This document shows positions 26,689-34,940 of a stretch of DNA of 34,940 nucleotides, one piece after another. Numbering within the stretch: the stretch's first letter is position 1; every line of letters starts with the position of its first letter. The position numbers were made by a program, and so were the translations under genes. The DNA is from Planctomycetota bacterium (GTDB lineage Bacteria > Planctomycetota > Planctomycetia > Pirellulales > Pirellulaceae), in NCBI GenBank assembly GCA_027619595.1, contig JAQCHP010000045.1:1-34940 (forward strand), given 5' to 3'. Below the pieces are notes generated by a model that saw only the letters and a program-made list of their open reading frames with translations, made no database searches and was not told the origin of the DNA.

Positions 26689-26704
26689 TGGCATGATACT
26701 TGCT
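26689..26704 (+). promoter_or_regulatory. Sigma54 (RpoN) promoter of the flagellar hook operon
   Basis: TGGCATGATACTTGCT matches the -24/-12 consensus TGGCAC-N5-TTGCW: GG at 26690-26691, exactly ten bases, then GC at 26702-26703. Transcription would start near 26715, 26 bases before fliK. Sigma54 control of hook genes is common in other flagellated bacteria. Confidence 0.75.
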
Positions 26705-26740
26705 TGCTTACGACAGCAATCAAGTCCCTGGGAGCAAGTA

Positions 26741-28300
26741 ATGAGCCTGATCGCATTCACCCCTCCATCCATGGGGCCGTCATCCTACGACGCGACCGAG
26801 GCGTCTGGTCGTCAATCCGACCGTGGTGCCGACGGCCCGTTTGGTGCAACACTCGATCAATTCGACCATCAAACTGCTCGATACAACGCTTCCGAGGAAA
26901 CGCCAGCCCGCGAATCGACTCCACAACGCCCCGACAATGATGATCGCTTCTTGAAGAGGATCAACCACGACCGAAATCGGGAAATCTCCGACTCCTCCTC
27001 GTCCGAAAAAACGCGTGAGGCGGAGGAGGTGGACGGCGAATTGATAACGCCGGAGGGACAACAATCCAGCACCACCGAGGTCGAATCGCTTCTCGAACCG
27101 ATGAGCGGACCGCTCGTCGAACCGCTCATCGAATCGCGAAAGCAGGATCTGGAAGGCGACCCAACGTATGTATCTGTTGTTTCTGGATCCCTAGATCCTC
27201 TCACGCAACTGGCCACCTTATCACCGGTTGCAACGTCAAATGGGAATTACCCAACTCCGTCTACGCAGTCTGAAATTACCCCATCGGCACTCAGCGATGA
27301 CAAACGACTGTTGGCAGAGTCGCCCTTGCATTCAAAACCACTCTCCGCGCCAGGTACGAACGACCCCCACGTAGGGCCACCCCAAAAACTCGACGGTCCA
27401 ATCGACCGTATTGCGGGCCCTTCACCGAATGCCACCGGAAATCCACCGGCAAGCGGTACACCGTCGTCTACAAACAGTCCAACTCGGCAACCCGCAAATG
27501 ATTTGGAGCTTGTCGCTGAACCGGCCACACCAACGACTACGATCGAAGACACACCCAAGTCAGCGGCCCCCAGCAATAAACTTGCCCCTACGACCTTCTC
27601 CGCGATCACTGAGTTGTCACAACCCGATTCAGACGCATCCACCGCCCAAGATACGAAAACTTTGTCTACTTCAGCCGAGTCCGTGGAAGCAGGAATTGCT
27701 GATCCGGTGACCGGTGTTCCACTTCCCGCCGCAAGAACGGGTGTGCCAAGTGGCGGATCCGGGGATCAAGATCACGATCAATCCTCGGGAATGGGGGACA
27801 GCGATTCGCACGTCTCTACCGTCACAACATTCGCGCACAGTGCACAGTCCAAATCGCAAATTGATCCCACAACATTGCCACCGTCCCGTGCAACGCACCA
27901 AATTACCGACCTGACGAGAACGGCAATCGTGCTGCGTGATCGCGGTCAAGGGCCGCGCTTGGAGGCGACCCTTTCACCGCCCGACCTCGGCCGAATTCGT
28001 ATCGAACTGCAAGGGAATGGCGACTCACTAACTGTCCGCATCCAAGTCGCGGAATCCCAGACATTGCAAATGCTTCAGAACAGTCTGTCCGATTTGCGAC
28101 AACAGCTACAGTCGTTAGGCCTGGACTCCGGTTCAATCGCAATTACGGGTTGGACCGAACATACGACCGCTGGCCAACCAGATTCTCGCGACAACACCGC
28201 AGATCGCTTCACTCGAGAAGAATCACATCCGATGTTCAAATCGAGATCGATGTCGATTCCGCTACGGAAGTCTACACAGATAGTAGACGTAATTTTGTAA
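26741..28300 (+). CDS. fliK: Flagellar hook-length control protein
   Basis: A 519-residue FliK-type protein that measures hook length and switches export specificity. Most of the chain (~1-390) is low-complexity, rich in Ser, Thr, Pro, Asp and Glu, as usual for FliK rulers. The C-terminal hook domain spans about 395-475 (LRDRGQGPRLEATLSPPDLGRIRIELQ, then LTVRIQVAESQTLQMLQNSLSDLRQQLQSLGLDSGSIAIT, given as two parts). The conserved 'L.P..LG.I.I.L' motif is clear. ATG 26741 follows GGGAG at 26730-26734. It is the first gene after the sigma54 promoter and is followed by flgD and flgE. Name given from domain and context, since the N-terminal part is not alignable. Confidence 0.85.
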   Translation: MSLIAFTPPSMGPSSYDATEASGRQSDRGADGPFGATLDQFDHQTARYNASEETPARESTPQRPDNDDRFLKRINHDRNREISDSSSSEKTREAEEVDGELITPEGQQSSTTEVESLLEPMSGPLVEPLIESRKQDLEGDPTYVSVVSGSLDPLTQLATLSPVATSNGNYPTPSTQSEITPSALSDDKRLLAESPLHSKPLSAPGTNDPHVGPPQKLDGPIDRIAGPSPNATGNPPASGTPSSTNSPTRQPANDLELVAEPATPTTTIEDTPKSAAPSNKLAPTTFSAITELSQPDSDASTAQDTKTLSTSAESVEAGIADPVTGVPLPAARTGVPSGGSGDQDHDQSSGMGDSDSHVSTVTTFAHSAQSKSQIDPTTLPPSRATHQITDLTRTAIVLRDRGQGPRLEATLSPPDLGRIRIELQGNGDSLTVRIQVAESQTLQMLQNSLSDLRQQLQSLGLDSGSIAITGWTEHTTAGQPDSRDNTADRFTREESHPMFKSRSMSIPLRKSTQIVDVIL

Positions 28301-28392
28301 TGAATCCGATTGGGCGAAACCGACCGATGTTTGTTCAGATAAAGATGCTTACCCCGCGTTTTGCCGTGTTTCACATATAAGGAGATGGAACT

Positions 28393-28893
28393 ATGGATGG
28401 AATATCTTCTCTTACAACAGGCGGTGAATTGCGGAACGATTTCTTACTGCTCCTCACGGAACAAATCCGAAATCAGGACCCACTTTCTCCGGCAGACTCG
28501 AATGAATTTATTGGCCAGTTGTCACAATTCACCCAGCTTGAGCGAATGGAATCACTCAACGGAAAAATGGACAAATTGGTAGACCTGTCACAGAAGCAGC
28601 TGGACCAAGGCAAGCCGACCGACAAAGCCACGCCAGCCGACCTCACACAATCTGCGTTATTGCTCGGAAAACAACTTGACTACCTCTACCAGCCGACGTC
28701 AGCGGATCCGAAAGCACCGCCCCTAGCAAGTCTATCCAAGACAGGGACAGTAGAATCGGTGACACTCAAGAACAATAGTGTCTACATGATCATGAACAAC
28801 GGTGACCAGATACAGTTAAAAGATGTTAAATCGATTACAACGCCATCACCCACCGGAACGCTGTCAGAAACTACGCCGTTACTTGCGGCTTAA
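28393..28893 (+). CDS. flgD: Flagellar hook capping / scaffold protein
   Basis: A 166-residue FlgD, the cap on which hook subunits polymerise. The conserved N-terminal region is evident: LRNDFLLLLTEQIRNQDPLSP, then EFIGQLSQFTQLERMESLNGKM. The C-terminal part (LGKQLDYLYQ, TGTVESVTLKNNSVYMIMNNGDQIQL) matches the short form that lacks the FlgD Ig-like domains of the E. coli protein. ATG 28393 has AAGGAG eight bases upstream. It follows fliK by 92 bases and precedes flgE by 31. Confidence 0.9.
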   Translation: MDGISSLTTGGELRNDFLLLLTEQIRNQDPLSPADSNEFIGQLSQFTQLERMESLNGKMDKLVDLSQKQLDQGKPTDKATPADLTQSALLLGKQLDYLYQPTSADPKAPPLASLSKTGTVESVTLKNNSVYMIMNNGDQIQLKDVKSITTPSPTGTLSETTPLLAA

Positions 28894-28924
28894 AGTTGCC
28901 ATCTGGCATCCTAGGGAGAATCCA

Positions 28925-30580
28925 ATGCCCAATGCACTGTATACCGGAGTCACCGGACTCGTCGCACACCAACGATTACTTGATGTAACGGCTAACAACA
29001 TCGCTAACGTCAACACGGTTTCTTATAAATCGGAACGGATGCTATTCGATGATTTGATTTATGAGACGCTCCGTCCCGCGACAAGTGCCAGTAGCGATGA
29101 CATTGGTGGTGTTAATCCCAACCAAGTGGGAAGTGGCGTCAAGATGGGACAGATCGATCGTCGTTTTACTGGCGGGCCGTTGGAACTTACCGGCGAACAG
29201 TTCGATTTTGCGGTTCAGGGCGAGGGATTTTTTGTCGCATCCGACGGGAATAGACAACTTTACACACGAGCCGGTGCATTCACGCTGGACGCGAACGGCT
29301 ATCTCATCGATGCCACAACGGGCTACTATGTCCAACGATTTGGGGAATTTGGCGAACCCGACGGCGTCAGTCCTGCATTTCAGGTCGAGGGGGACAACCG
29401 GATACGCATACCGCTAGGTGCGGCAGTCCCCGGTGCTCAAACTACCGAGATTCTACTGGAGGGGAACCTGAGTTCCTCACTAAATCCCGACACCGCGGAA
29501 GAACTCATGACCAGAAATTCCTTCCGCGATGCTGCGGGAAATCCTGCCGTAGCGGGAACGCTGCTGAACAACTTGCAAACGAACTCCATCGACTACGTCA
29601 CGGGCGATATCGTTCGTATCACTCTTAAGAATCCCGATGGCAGTTCGCCGCCAACTCCTGTGGAGGTGAATGTTGACGGAACGACTACGTTGGGCGACTT
29701 GCTTACCGCAATCAACGCCAACCTGACCGGCGCTACGGCAACGATCGACAATGGGAAAATCAAGATTACGTCGGCCACGGTTGGCCCCGCGACTTTGGCT
29801 CTTGGATTTAACGACATCGTGGCATCTGGGTCCTCCAAGACCGATTGGGCACTCCATACGGGTACCATCACGAAGAACGGTCAGCTAGCGGACACGATCG
29901 TGAAGACGTTCGATGTCTACGACGTACAAGGAAACGCACGCCGTATTACGCTAACTCTAACGAAAGAAACGACGAACGAATGGTCCGGGGAAGTGTCGAT
30001 ACAGCCAGAGGACGGAGCCGTCCTAGACGGAACCATTGCGCAAATTCGATTTGACAGTAGTGGTAAATTTCAGAGTTTCGGCGACAACTCGATTTCACTC
30101 GTTTTTGCCGGTATGGACGCGCCGCAAGCGATCGATCTCTCTTTCACAGATGCGAGTGGCATCGGGCTCACCCATCTCGGATCGGACACATCGTTAGTTC
30201 CAGCACAGGATGGTTTTGGCCCCGGTGCGCTAACGAGCGTCCTCGTGAATCCCGACGGCACATTGACGGGCGTTGGTTCCAACGGCACGGCATTGAAGTT
30301 GGCGCAGTTGGCGTTGGCTGGATTTACGAACAGTCGCGGGCTCAAGGCGATTGGCGACAACATGTATGAAGCGACTCTCAACAGTGGTGCGGCCCAAATA
30401 GGGGCAGCCGCCAGCAGCGGTCGGGGTGCCGTCCTCAATAGCCAACTGGAAGGTTCCAACGTTGATCTCGCGCTAGAATTTACGCGGCTGGTAGTAGCAC
30501 AGCGTGGATTCTCGGCCAACGCGAGAACCATTACCATCGCCGACCAGATGCTCGAAGAGCTGACCAACGTGATCCGATAG
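28925..30580 (+). CDS. flgE: Flagellar hook protein
   Basis: A 551-residue hook subunit. The N-terminal rod-type motif reads MPNALYTGVTGLVAHQRLLD followed by VTANNIANVNTVSYKSERM. The FDFAVQGEGFFVASDGNRQLYTRAGAF segment is typical of FlgE/FlgF/FlgG. A middle region (~230-310) includes a stretch like the hook-IN motif (TTLGDLLTAINANLTGATATI). The C-terminal basal-body motif is LEGSNVDLALEFTRLVVAQR followed by GFSANARTITIADQMLEEL. ATG 28925 follows AGGGAGA; the frame is open upstream inside flgD but without homology. Size is larger than the E. coli hook protein (about 400 residues) because of the extra middle domains. Last gene visible in the sigma54 operon. Confidence 0.92.
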   Translation: MPNALYTGVTGLVAHQRLLDVTANNIANVNTVSYKSERMLFDDLIYETLRPATSASSDDIGGVNPNQVGSGVKMGQIDRRFTGGPLELTGEQFDFAVQGEGFFVASDGNRQLYTRAGAFTLDANGYLIDATTGYYVQRFGEFGEPDGVSPAFQVEGDNRIRIPLGAAVPGAQTTEILLEGNLSSSLNPDTAEELMTRNSFRDAAGNPAVAGTLLNNLQTNSIDYVTGDIVRITLKNPDGSSPPTPVEVNVDGTTTLGDLLTAINANLTGATATIDNGKIKITSATVGPATLALGFNDIVASGSSKTDWALHTGTITKNGQLADTIVKTFDVYDVQGNARRITLTLTKETTNEWSGEVSIQPEDGAVLDGTIAQIRFDSSGKFQSFGDNSISLVFAGMDAPQAIDLSFTDASGIGLTHLGSDTSLVPAQDGFGPGALTSVLVNPDGTLTGVGSNGTALKLAQLALAGFTNSRGLKAIGDNMYEATLNSGAAQIGAAASSGRGAVLNSQLEGSNVDLALEFTRLVVAQRGFSANARTITIADQMLEELTNVIR

Positions 30581-30644
30581 TCGAGCGGAGTGACTTAGGG
30601 CACGCAGACGCTTTCGTAGAACCAACTTAGTTCAAGTTACGCGT

Positions 30645-31937
30645 TTAGGATCTACAAAACTGCGATTCTTGGACCGGCTGGTAGCGAACCTCCAAGTGAG
30701 GCGTTTCAAGACGTTTGTGGCCTTGAAACGCCGACTCCATGCCCGCGGCTGTCATTCCCGTTGTTAATAACGTGCGTTCGATGGGATAGGGTGAACGCCC
30801 TGTCTTGAAGAGCGTTTCGATATGATGCACTTGCGGACTAAAAAAGTTTCGTAGCGTCGCAGGTGGCAAGAAGAACAACAGAGAGAAAATTTCATCGTCT
30901 TTCAGTCGTACCGCCACATTCACGTCGCCCACCATGCCCGGACCGTCACCCGTAAATTGAATGATCGTGGCCTTCAACCCATCCTGGTATTCGAATCGAT
31001 AGGCGTAGGAATCGGGTGCCAGTCTTTTCATGTCGTCGTAAGTGGGAAAGACATGATTGTAGGTATCATGTGCCGGGCTTAACTTATGACTGCGGGCTAA
31101 TGCCGAGTTGAGCAGTTCAGGATCCCATCCGCCAGCGTCCCAAGATCCGGCCTCCATCGCGGTCCAGAAGCGATCACCCCGCAGTGCTTCGACCGACCGC
31201 ACGCCCGTTTCGCCACCGCGGCGTCGTTCCACCAGCGCCTGCATGGCCTCGATCACGTGAATGTCACCGCCGTCCGGCGAGTTACCCCAAATGCCAAGAG
31301 CTTCTTTGATTTCAGTCCCCCAGGGCAGGTCGACCGAAGGTTGACGCCAAGTAACTGGCAGCGACGATCCCGCCATGAATCCAAAATTCATGGCGCGAGA
31401 CGTTTCGACCATCTCCAACGCGTAGTCCCAGTTCCATGACAAGTGCTTATCATTGAATACCGGAGCCGTCCGTCCGCTCTTGCGGTAGACGTCCACGATC
31501 TGTTGAAAATATTCATAGCGAGGATACAGTGTCTGTCCCTTCTCGTTGCTCGGATAGGCACCCTGTTCGCCAATCAACAATACGCCATCGACGTCCAGCT
31601 CACTACCACCTTGCGTGAGGGCCTCAGCGATCGTGGGATAGATCTTCATTCCGGCATGGCGACTGGCACGCTCGCGACTCAGATCCCCTTCGCGCACTTG
31701 TTCGACGTACAGCGATACGACATCCATCTCGGGACGATGGTGACGACCTTCCCAACCGTACCCCTCGAGAAATCGGTCGACGATGTGCTGCGCGTGAGAG
31801 TCCTTGTAATAAATCGTCGCCAGTGCCGCTATCCGCGGACGTCGCTCGGCCGCTCGTAGCGGCGTGCAAAGCATCGCGGGCCCCAGTGTTACGGCCGATG
31901 CCACTCCTCCCAGGAAATCTCGTCGCGTGCAATTCAT
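30645..31937 (-). CDS. Tat-exported planctomycete protein of unknown function
   Basis: A 430-residue protein starting MNCTRRDFLGGVASAVTLGP, a twin-arginine signal, so it is folded before export. After the signal comes RIAALATIYYKDSHAQHIVDRFLEGYGW, with strand-helix order loosely like Gfo/Idh/MocA oxidoreductases, but no clear GxGxxG nucleotide-binding loop. Other conserved-looking parts are DGVLLIGEQGAYPSNEKGQTLYPRYE, PVFNDKHLSWNWDYALEMVE, FMAGSSLPVTWR and IIQFTGDGPGMVGDVNVAV. ATG 31937 has AGGGAA upstream; the frame is open further but without a signal. It is divergent from the secreted glycoside hydrolase. A role in sugar or carbohydrate handling is only suggested by the neighbour. Its tail faces flgE with 64 bases between stops. 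Confidence 0.65.
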   Translation of the reverse strand: MNCTRRDFLGGVASAVTLGPAMLCTPLRAAERRPRIAALATIYYKDSHAQHIVDRFLEGYGWEGRHHRPEMDVVSLYVEQVREGDLSRERASRHAGMKIYPTIAEALTQGGSELDVDGVLLIGEQGAYPSNEKGQTLYPRYEYFQQIVDVYRKSGRTAPVFNDKHLSWNWDYALEMVETSRAMNFGFMAGSSLPVTWRQPSVDLPWGTEIKEALGIWGNSPDGGDIHVIEAMQALVERRRGGETGVRSVEALRGDRFWTAMEAGSWDAGGWDPELLNSALARSHKLSPAHDTYNHVFPTYDDMKRLAPDSYAYRFEYQDGLKATIIQFTGDGPGMVGDVNVAVRLKDDEIFSLLFFLPPATLRNFFSPQVHHIETLFKTGRSPYPIERTLLTTGMTAAGMESAFQGHKRLETPHLEVRYQPVQESQFCRS

Positions 31938-32256
31938 CGAATTCCCTGAGTTGAAGAGGTCCAGTACGGAATCGGTCGCCACAATGTCCGGGCCGAAGCG
32001 CCGATCGGGGACGTCGGAGGCCTCCGACGCGAACCCAATTATGGTTCGATCCGGTGGCGCGTCAACCCGAAGTATCAGCACTTCATCAGAGATACGATCG
32101 ATCGGAGCTAGACGATGCATTGAACACCGATGCGACACACGGTACGTTAACAATACCCGTCGCGCCCGAGCGACAATGGTGTCAAGTCACAGGTGTGTCA
32201 TTTTCATTGCCGCCGGCTTCGAATCCAAATGGTCGTAACCCCGAAGGAGATCTTTA
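31938..32256. other. Divergent intergenic region
   Basis: About 319 bases between two divergent genes for exported proteins. It holds an 18-bp palindrome at 32012-32029 and the ribosome binding site of the right-hand gene (AAGGAGA at 32244-32250). The minus-strand frame of the Tat gene stays open through much of it but has no good start. I see no clear -35/-10 pair. Confidence 0.5.
32012..32029. promoter_or_regulatory. Perfect 18-bp palindrome, candidate operator
   Basis: CGTCGGAGGCCTCCGACG is its own reverse complement, centred about 83 bases upstream of the left gene and 236 bases upstream of the right gene. It could be a dimeric regulator site serving both divergent genes. No regulator gene is adjacent. 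Confidence 0.4.
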
Positions 32257-34461
32257 GTGATACGCTCAAACTATTTCTGTCTCTTTGCGGCCGCCATATT
32301 GCTACTGAGCACTTTATCGCTCTGCCAGGCCGACGCGCCGCCCCGGGGGCGCCGAGTACTCTATAACTTCGACGGTGATTCGTGCATGTACACCCGTGCC
32401 CATAGCAAAGGGCCGGTTGCCACAACAGCCGACGATGTGCGGCATTTGATCGAAGAAGTCGCCTATGACGGCAGCCAAGTGGATACCGTCTTGGTTTGTA
32501 TCAATGCTCAGGTGATGTATTATCCGACAAAGATTGGCACGATGCGAGGCGCCCTGTCGACCGCCAAGGAGCGCGACAATTGGCCAGCTTCGGAAAAACA
32601 GCGATTCAAGAATCTGCAGAATTTTTTGGAAAAGGGTGACGACCCCTACGCGATGATGTTGACGGAAGCAAAACGGCGTGGACGCGAGGCGCTACTTACC
32701 TTTCGCATGAATGATGATCACGGCAACGACTTTCTCCGCACGCAATTTCTCGCCGATCATCCCGATTGGCGATTAGGGACCGAACCACACCGTGGCCTGG
32801 GGGCAATGGACTTTAGCCGAGACGAAGTACGCAACTACACATTTCAGCTCATTGAGGAAGCCGTGCGGCGTTATGACTGCGACGGAATCGAATTGGACTT
32901 CAATCGCTTTCCAGCATTCTTCAAGCATGGAACAACCAAGGAGCGTGTCTCGCAAATGAATTCGCTCGTCGCACGTATTCGCAAGATGCTCGATCAGGTA
33001 GGAGACCAACGTGGGCGGCGATTAGTGCTCGCGGTGCGAGTGCCGTCGAATTATGGAGAAACTCCACCGACCCCCGACACGGCTCGAGAACGTGGCTGCG
33101 ATGTTCCCGCTTGGACACATAACGGATGGGTCGATTTTGTGACCGTCAGCGAGTTCCTCAATGAGCGGGGTGATCTGCCCATCGACCTGTGGAAGCAGGC
33201 CATTACGACCGTACCCGTCTACGGAGGAATTGAATGTACGCGGGGAAGTGGCCAGAAAAACCTCACGGCCGACGAGTATCGCACCGCGGCCGAAGGGCTG
33301 GCGAAGTCGGGCGCGGATGGCGTCTATCTCTTCAACTTCTTTACTTCGCGCGAAGAGGGAGAGTCGGCCTATGAACCTCCCTTCGAAGTGTTTCAAAATC
33401 TGATGTCAGCGGATACCGGCTTGCACAATCAGCATCGGCTTGCGCGTCCGGACGTCGAATTCAGAATCTTTCAATTCCCCGCCGATCGAATCCCCCGGAT
33501 TGATGGCAACTCCGAAGACTGGTCCCTTGTACCGGAATCATACGCGATTGGTGTCGACGAACTGCAAGAGACCGTCATCGGGACGAGCGATCACCCTGAT
33601 CGGGCCAACTTGGATGTGCAGGTAAAAGTTGGATGGGTGAACGGCCAGAACCATCTTTACTTTTTGTACGAGGCGAGCGACAACTATTGGGACTTTGCGC
33701 GTCGCGACCTGCACAACGATATCTTCGAAGTTGTGATCGACGGCGACCTTTCGGGCGGGCCGCTGATCCGTCAGATGCATCCTGACCACGATCTACGCAA
33801 CAAGATGAGCACCCACTTCCTCTTTCATGGTGTCCACGCGCAAAACTACCACATTTTTACCCCCGCTGAAGGAAAAGACTGGGCCATGGCATGGGGGTGC
33901 CAACCATGGATCAAAGACTTGCCATTTGCCAATGCGGCGTACAAATACAGTTTTAGACCGGGCGAAAGCGGCAAACTCGTGTTGGAGTTTTTTATCACCC
34001 CCTTCGACTACGCACCAGCCACGCGTGCTGACGCGGTACAGACACCGCTCGCCGAAAACAAAGTGATCGGAATGTCGTGGGCGGTCCTCGACTACGACGA
34101 CAAAGATGCAGAGCAATATGTCGGCTTCTGGAATCTCTCGCACAAGACCACCATGTACGGGAACGCCTCCGATCTCGTCGCGTTTCGTCTCATGCCGATC
34201 GAAAAGGAATTACGTCCAGCGGTCGAAGCGAACTGGACTTTTCAAGTGGTCAGTCAGGAGGACCGCGTGGTGGCGTTTCGCGACCTTTCCTACGGCAATA
34301 TCAACTCGTGGCATTGGGACTTCGGTGACGGTACGACGTCGGCCGAACGTCATCCTACGCATCGCTACAATAAGGCGGGGGAATTTATCGTAACGCTCCG
34401 CGCAGAGGGTCCCGCAGGGCAATCCGAACGCACGAAGGTGTGGGACGTAACGCTGCCGTAA
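32257..34461 (+). CDS. Secreted GHL10-type glycoside hydrolase with CBM9-like and PKD domains
   Basis: A 734-residue exported protein. A signal peptide (MIRSNYFCLFAAAILLLSTL, ending CQADA) is followed by a TIM barrel (~30-385) like the glycosyl-hydrolase-like 10 family, with EALLTFRMNDDHG, MDFSRDEVRNYTFQLIEEAV, the strand YDCDGIELDFNRFPAFF carrying candidate acidic residues, and WVDFVTVSEFLN. A CBM9-like sandwich follows (~410-640: IPRIDGNSEDWSLVPES, VGWVNGQNHLYFLYEASDN, DIFEVVIDGDLSGG). The protein ends with a PKD domain (~655-734: INSWHWDFGDGTTSAERHPT). GTG 32257 is preceded by AAGGAGA. No lipobox or anchor is visible, although the signal ends LSLCQAD and a lipoprotein is possible. Likely acts on a polysaccharide outside the cell; substrate unknown. 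Confidence 0.8.
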   Translation: MIRSNYFCLFAAAILLLSTLSLCQADAPPRGRRVLYNFDGDSCMYTRAHSKGPVATTADDVRHLIEEVAYDGSQVDTVLVCINAQVMYYPTKIGTMRGALSTAKERDNWPASEKQRFKNLQNFLEKGDDPYAMMLTEAKRRGREALLTFRMNDDHGNDFLRTQFLADHPDWRLGTEPHRGLGAMDFSRDEVRNYTFQLIEEAVRRYDCDGIELDFNRFPAFFKHGTTKERVSQMNSLVARIRKMLDQVGDQRGRRLVLAVRVPSNYGETPPTPDTARERGCDVPAWTHNGWVDFVTVSEFLNERGDLPIDLWKQAITTVPVYGGIECTRGSGQKNLTADEYRTAAEGLAKSGADGVYLFNFFTSREEGESAYEPPFEVFQNLMSADTGLHNQHRLARPDVEFRIFQFPADRIPRIDGNSEDWSLVPESYAIGVDELQETVIGTSDHPDRANLDVQVKVGWVNGQNHLYFLYEASDNYWDFARRDLHNDIFEVVIDGDLSGGPLIRQMHPDHDLRNKMSTHFLFHGVHAQNYHIFTPAEGKDWAMAWGCQPWIKDLPFANAAYKYSFRPGESGKLVLEFFITPFDYAPATRADAVQTPLAENKVIGMSWAVLDYDDKDAEQYVGFWNLSHKTTMYGNASDLVAFRLMPIEKELRPAVEANWTFQVVSQEDRVVAFRDLSYGNINSWHWDFGDGTTSAERHPTHRYNKAGEFIVTLRAEGPAGQSERTKVWDVTLP

Positions 34462-34480
34462 CGGAAGTCATGAGCCCACT

Positions 34481-34891
34481 TCAATAACGCTTCGTTCCGC
34501 CAGGGAAAATCCACCGAAGGATGGTCACAGCATCCATACTTTCTTGTCTGTATTGCGGTGGAACACCGGAAATTTGAGGCCCGTAAAGTGCGGCATTCGA
34601 ACACGCTCGAGCTTCTTTCCCGATAACTTCATAGCCGAACGGCTGCCCACGTACGGCATTCCAATCATCCGATGAAAATTCAATACGTATTAGACAATTC
34701 AAATTTGCAGGCCAGTGTCCGAATTGCTGCTGGTACAGTTTGGTTCCAACCGTCGTGCTGGCGAAGCGTCGCGCATCTTCTGCTACGAAATAGGCGGCGG
34801 CAAGGGACTGAAAATCAGGAAAGACGAGATTGTCTATTGTGCGCCACGGAAGCGAGCAACCCGAGTGCGGGTACTTGCGTCGCTGGTATCG
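34481..34891 (-). CDS. Unrecognised reading frame at the right edge, no clear start
   Basis: The frame ending at 34481 is open for 136 codons up to a TGA at 34894-34892. It has no ATG or GTG; the first plain alternative is TTG 34702, giving 73 residues (MNCLIRIEFSSDDWNAVRG). Residues upstream of that TTG (for example DFQSLAAYFVAEDARRFAST, then VGTKLYQQQFGHWPANL) look as protein-like as those after it, which hints at a longer gene broken by a frameshift, or at a remnant. Another minus-strand frame enters from the window edge and stops near 34815. No domain recognised. It is convergent with the hydrolase gene, 19 bases between stops. Confidence 0.3.
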   Translation of the reverse strand, partial: RYQRRKYPHSGCSLPWRTIDNLVFPDFQSLAAAYFVAEDARRFASTTVGTKLYQQQFGHWPANLNCLIRIEFSSDDWNAVRGQPFGYEVIGKEARACSNAALYGPQISGVPPQYRQESMDAVTILRWIFPGGTKRY

Positions 34892-34940
34892 TCATGTTGG
34901 CTTCGCGTAGCCGACACTTTACACGCCGACGTAATCGCAG

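Noticed and set aside
27247-27642. 131-codon minus-strand ORF inside fliK
   Set aside because: It is the reverse of the low-complexity Ser/Thr/Pro region of fliK; composition explains the open frame.

Overview
The window looks like a piece of a planctomycete chromosome, most likely Pirellulales. The main pointer is a 1340-residue protein fusing a PVC-type beta-propeller dehydrogenase, HEAT-like repeats and a C-terminal CxxCH haem domain. A zinc-ribbon SpoVG, Cys-rich repeat proteins and Tat-exported enzymes agree with this. Start codons are mixed ATG/GTG and Shine-Dalgarno sites are patchy. All family calls come from reading the protein sequences; no database search was possible.

Layout. 1-6394: the end of a Cys-rich repeat protein cut by the left edge, an exported FKBP-type prolyl isomerase, a C-terminal processing protease (S41) behind a good sigma70-like promoter with an abutting palindrome and a long leader, and an MMPL/RND exporter with a TPR-like insert. 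6463-7875: type I glutamine synthetase. 7930-11905: a hairpin, a promoter, then ispE-spoVG-hemB and a TolB-like propeller gene. 11921-13807 (minus): alanine dehydrogenase and an FHA protein. 14113-16760: tRNA-Arg(TCG) and tmRNA (ssrA, minus strand) with their 3' ends facing each other. Between them lie a tyrosine recombinase, an excisionase-like HTH gene and two unusual repeat blocks: an integration hotspot carrying only a minimal int-xis module. 17110-18048: a sugar-phosphate isomerase/epimerase-like protein. 18118-22140 (minus): the large cytochrome/dehydrogenase fusion.

22363-25512 (minus): a compact cluster of a possible 54-residue ORF, a MoxR-type AAA+ ATPase with an acidic tail, and a 632-residue protein whose N-terminus resembles the ChaN/DUF5682 group. 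This is the best candidate for a poorly described system. 25605-26570: a dolichol-phosphate-mannose-synthase-like glycosyltransferase. 26689-30580: a flagellar hook operon (fliK-flgD-flgE) behind a clear sigma54 promoter. 30645-34461: divergent genes for a Tat-exported protein and a secreted GHL10-type glycoside hydrolase with CBM9-like and PKD domains, separated by a region with an 18-bp perfect palindrome. The right edge holds an unrecognised minus-strand reading frame with no good start.

Functionally the window mixes housekeeping (isoprenoid, haem, nitrogen assimilation, trans-translation), envelope protein quality control and export, motility, and the secreted carbohydrate-active machinery common in this phylum.
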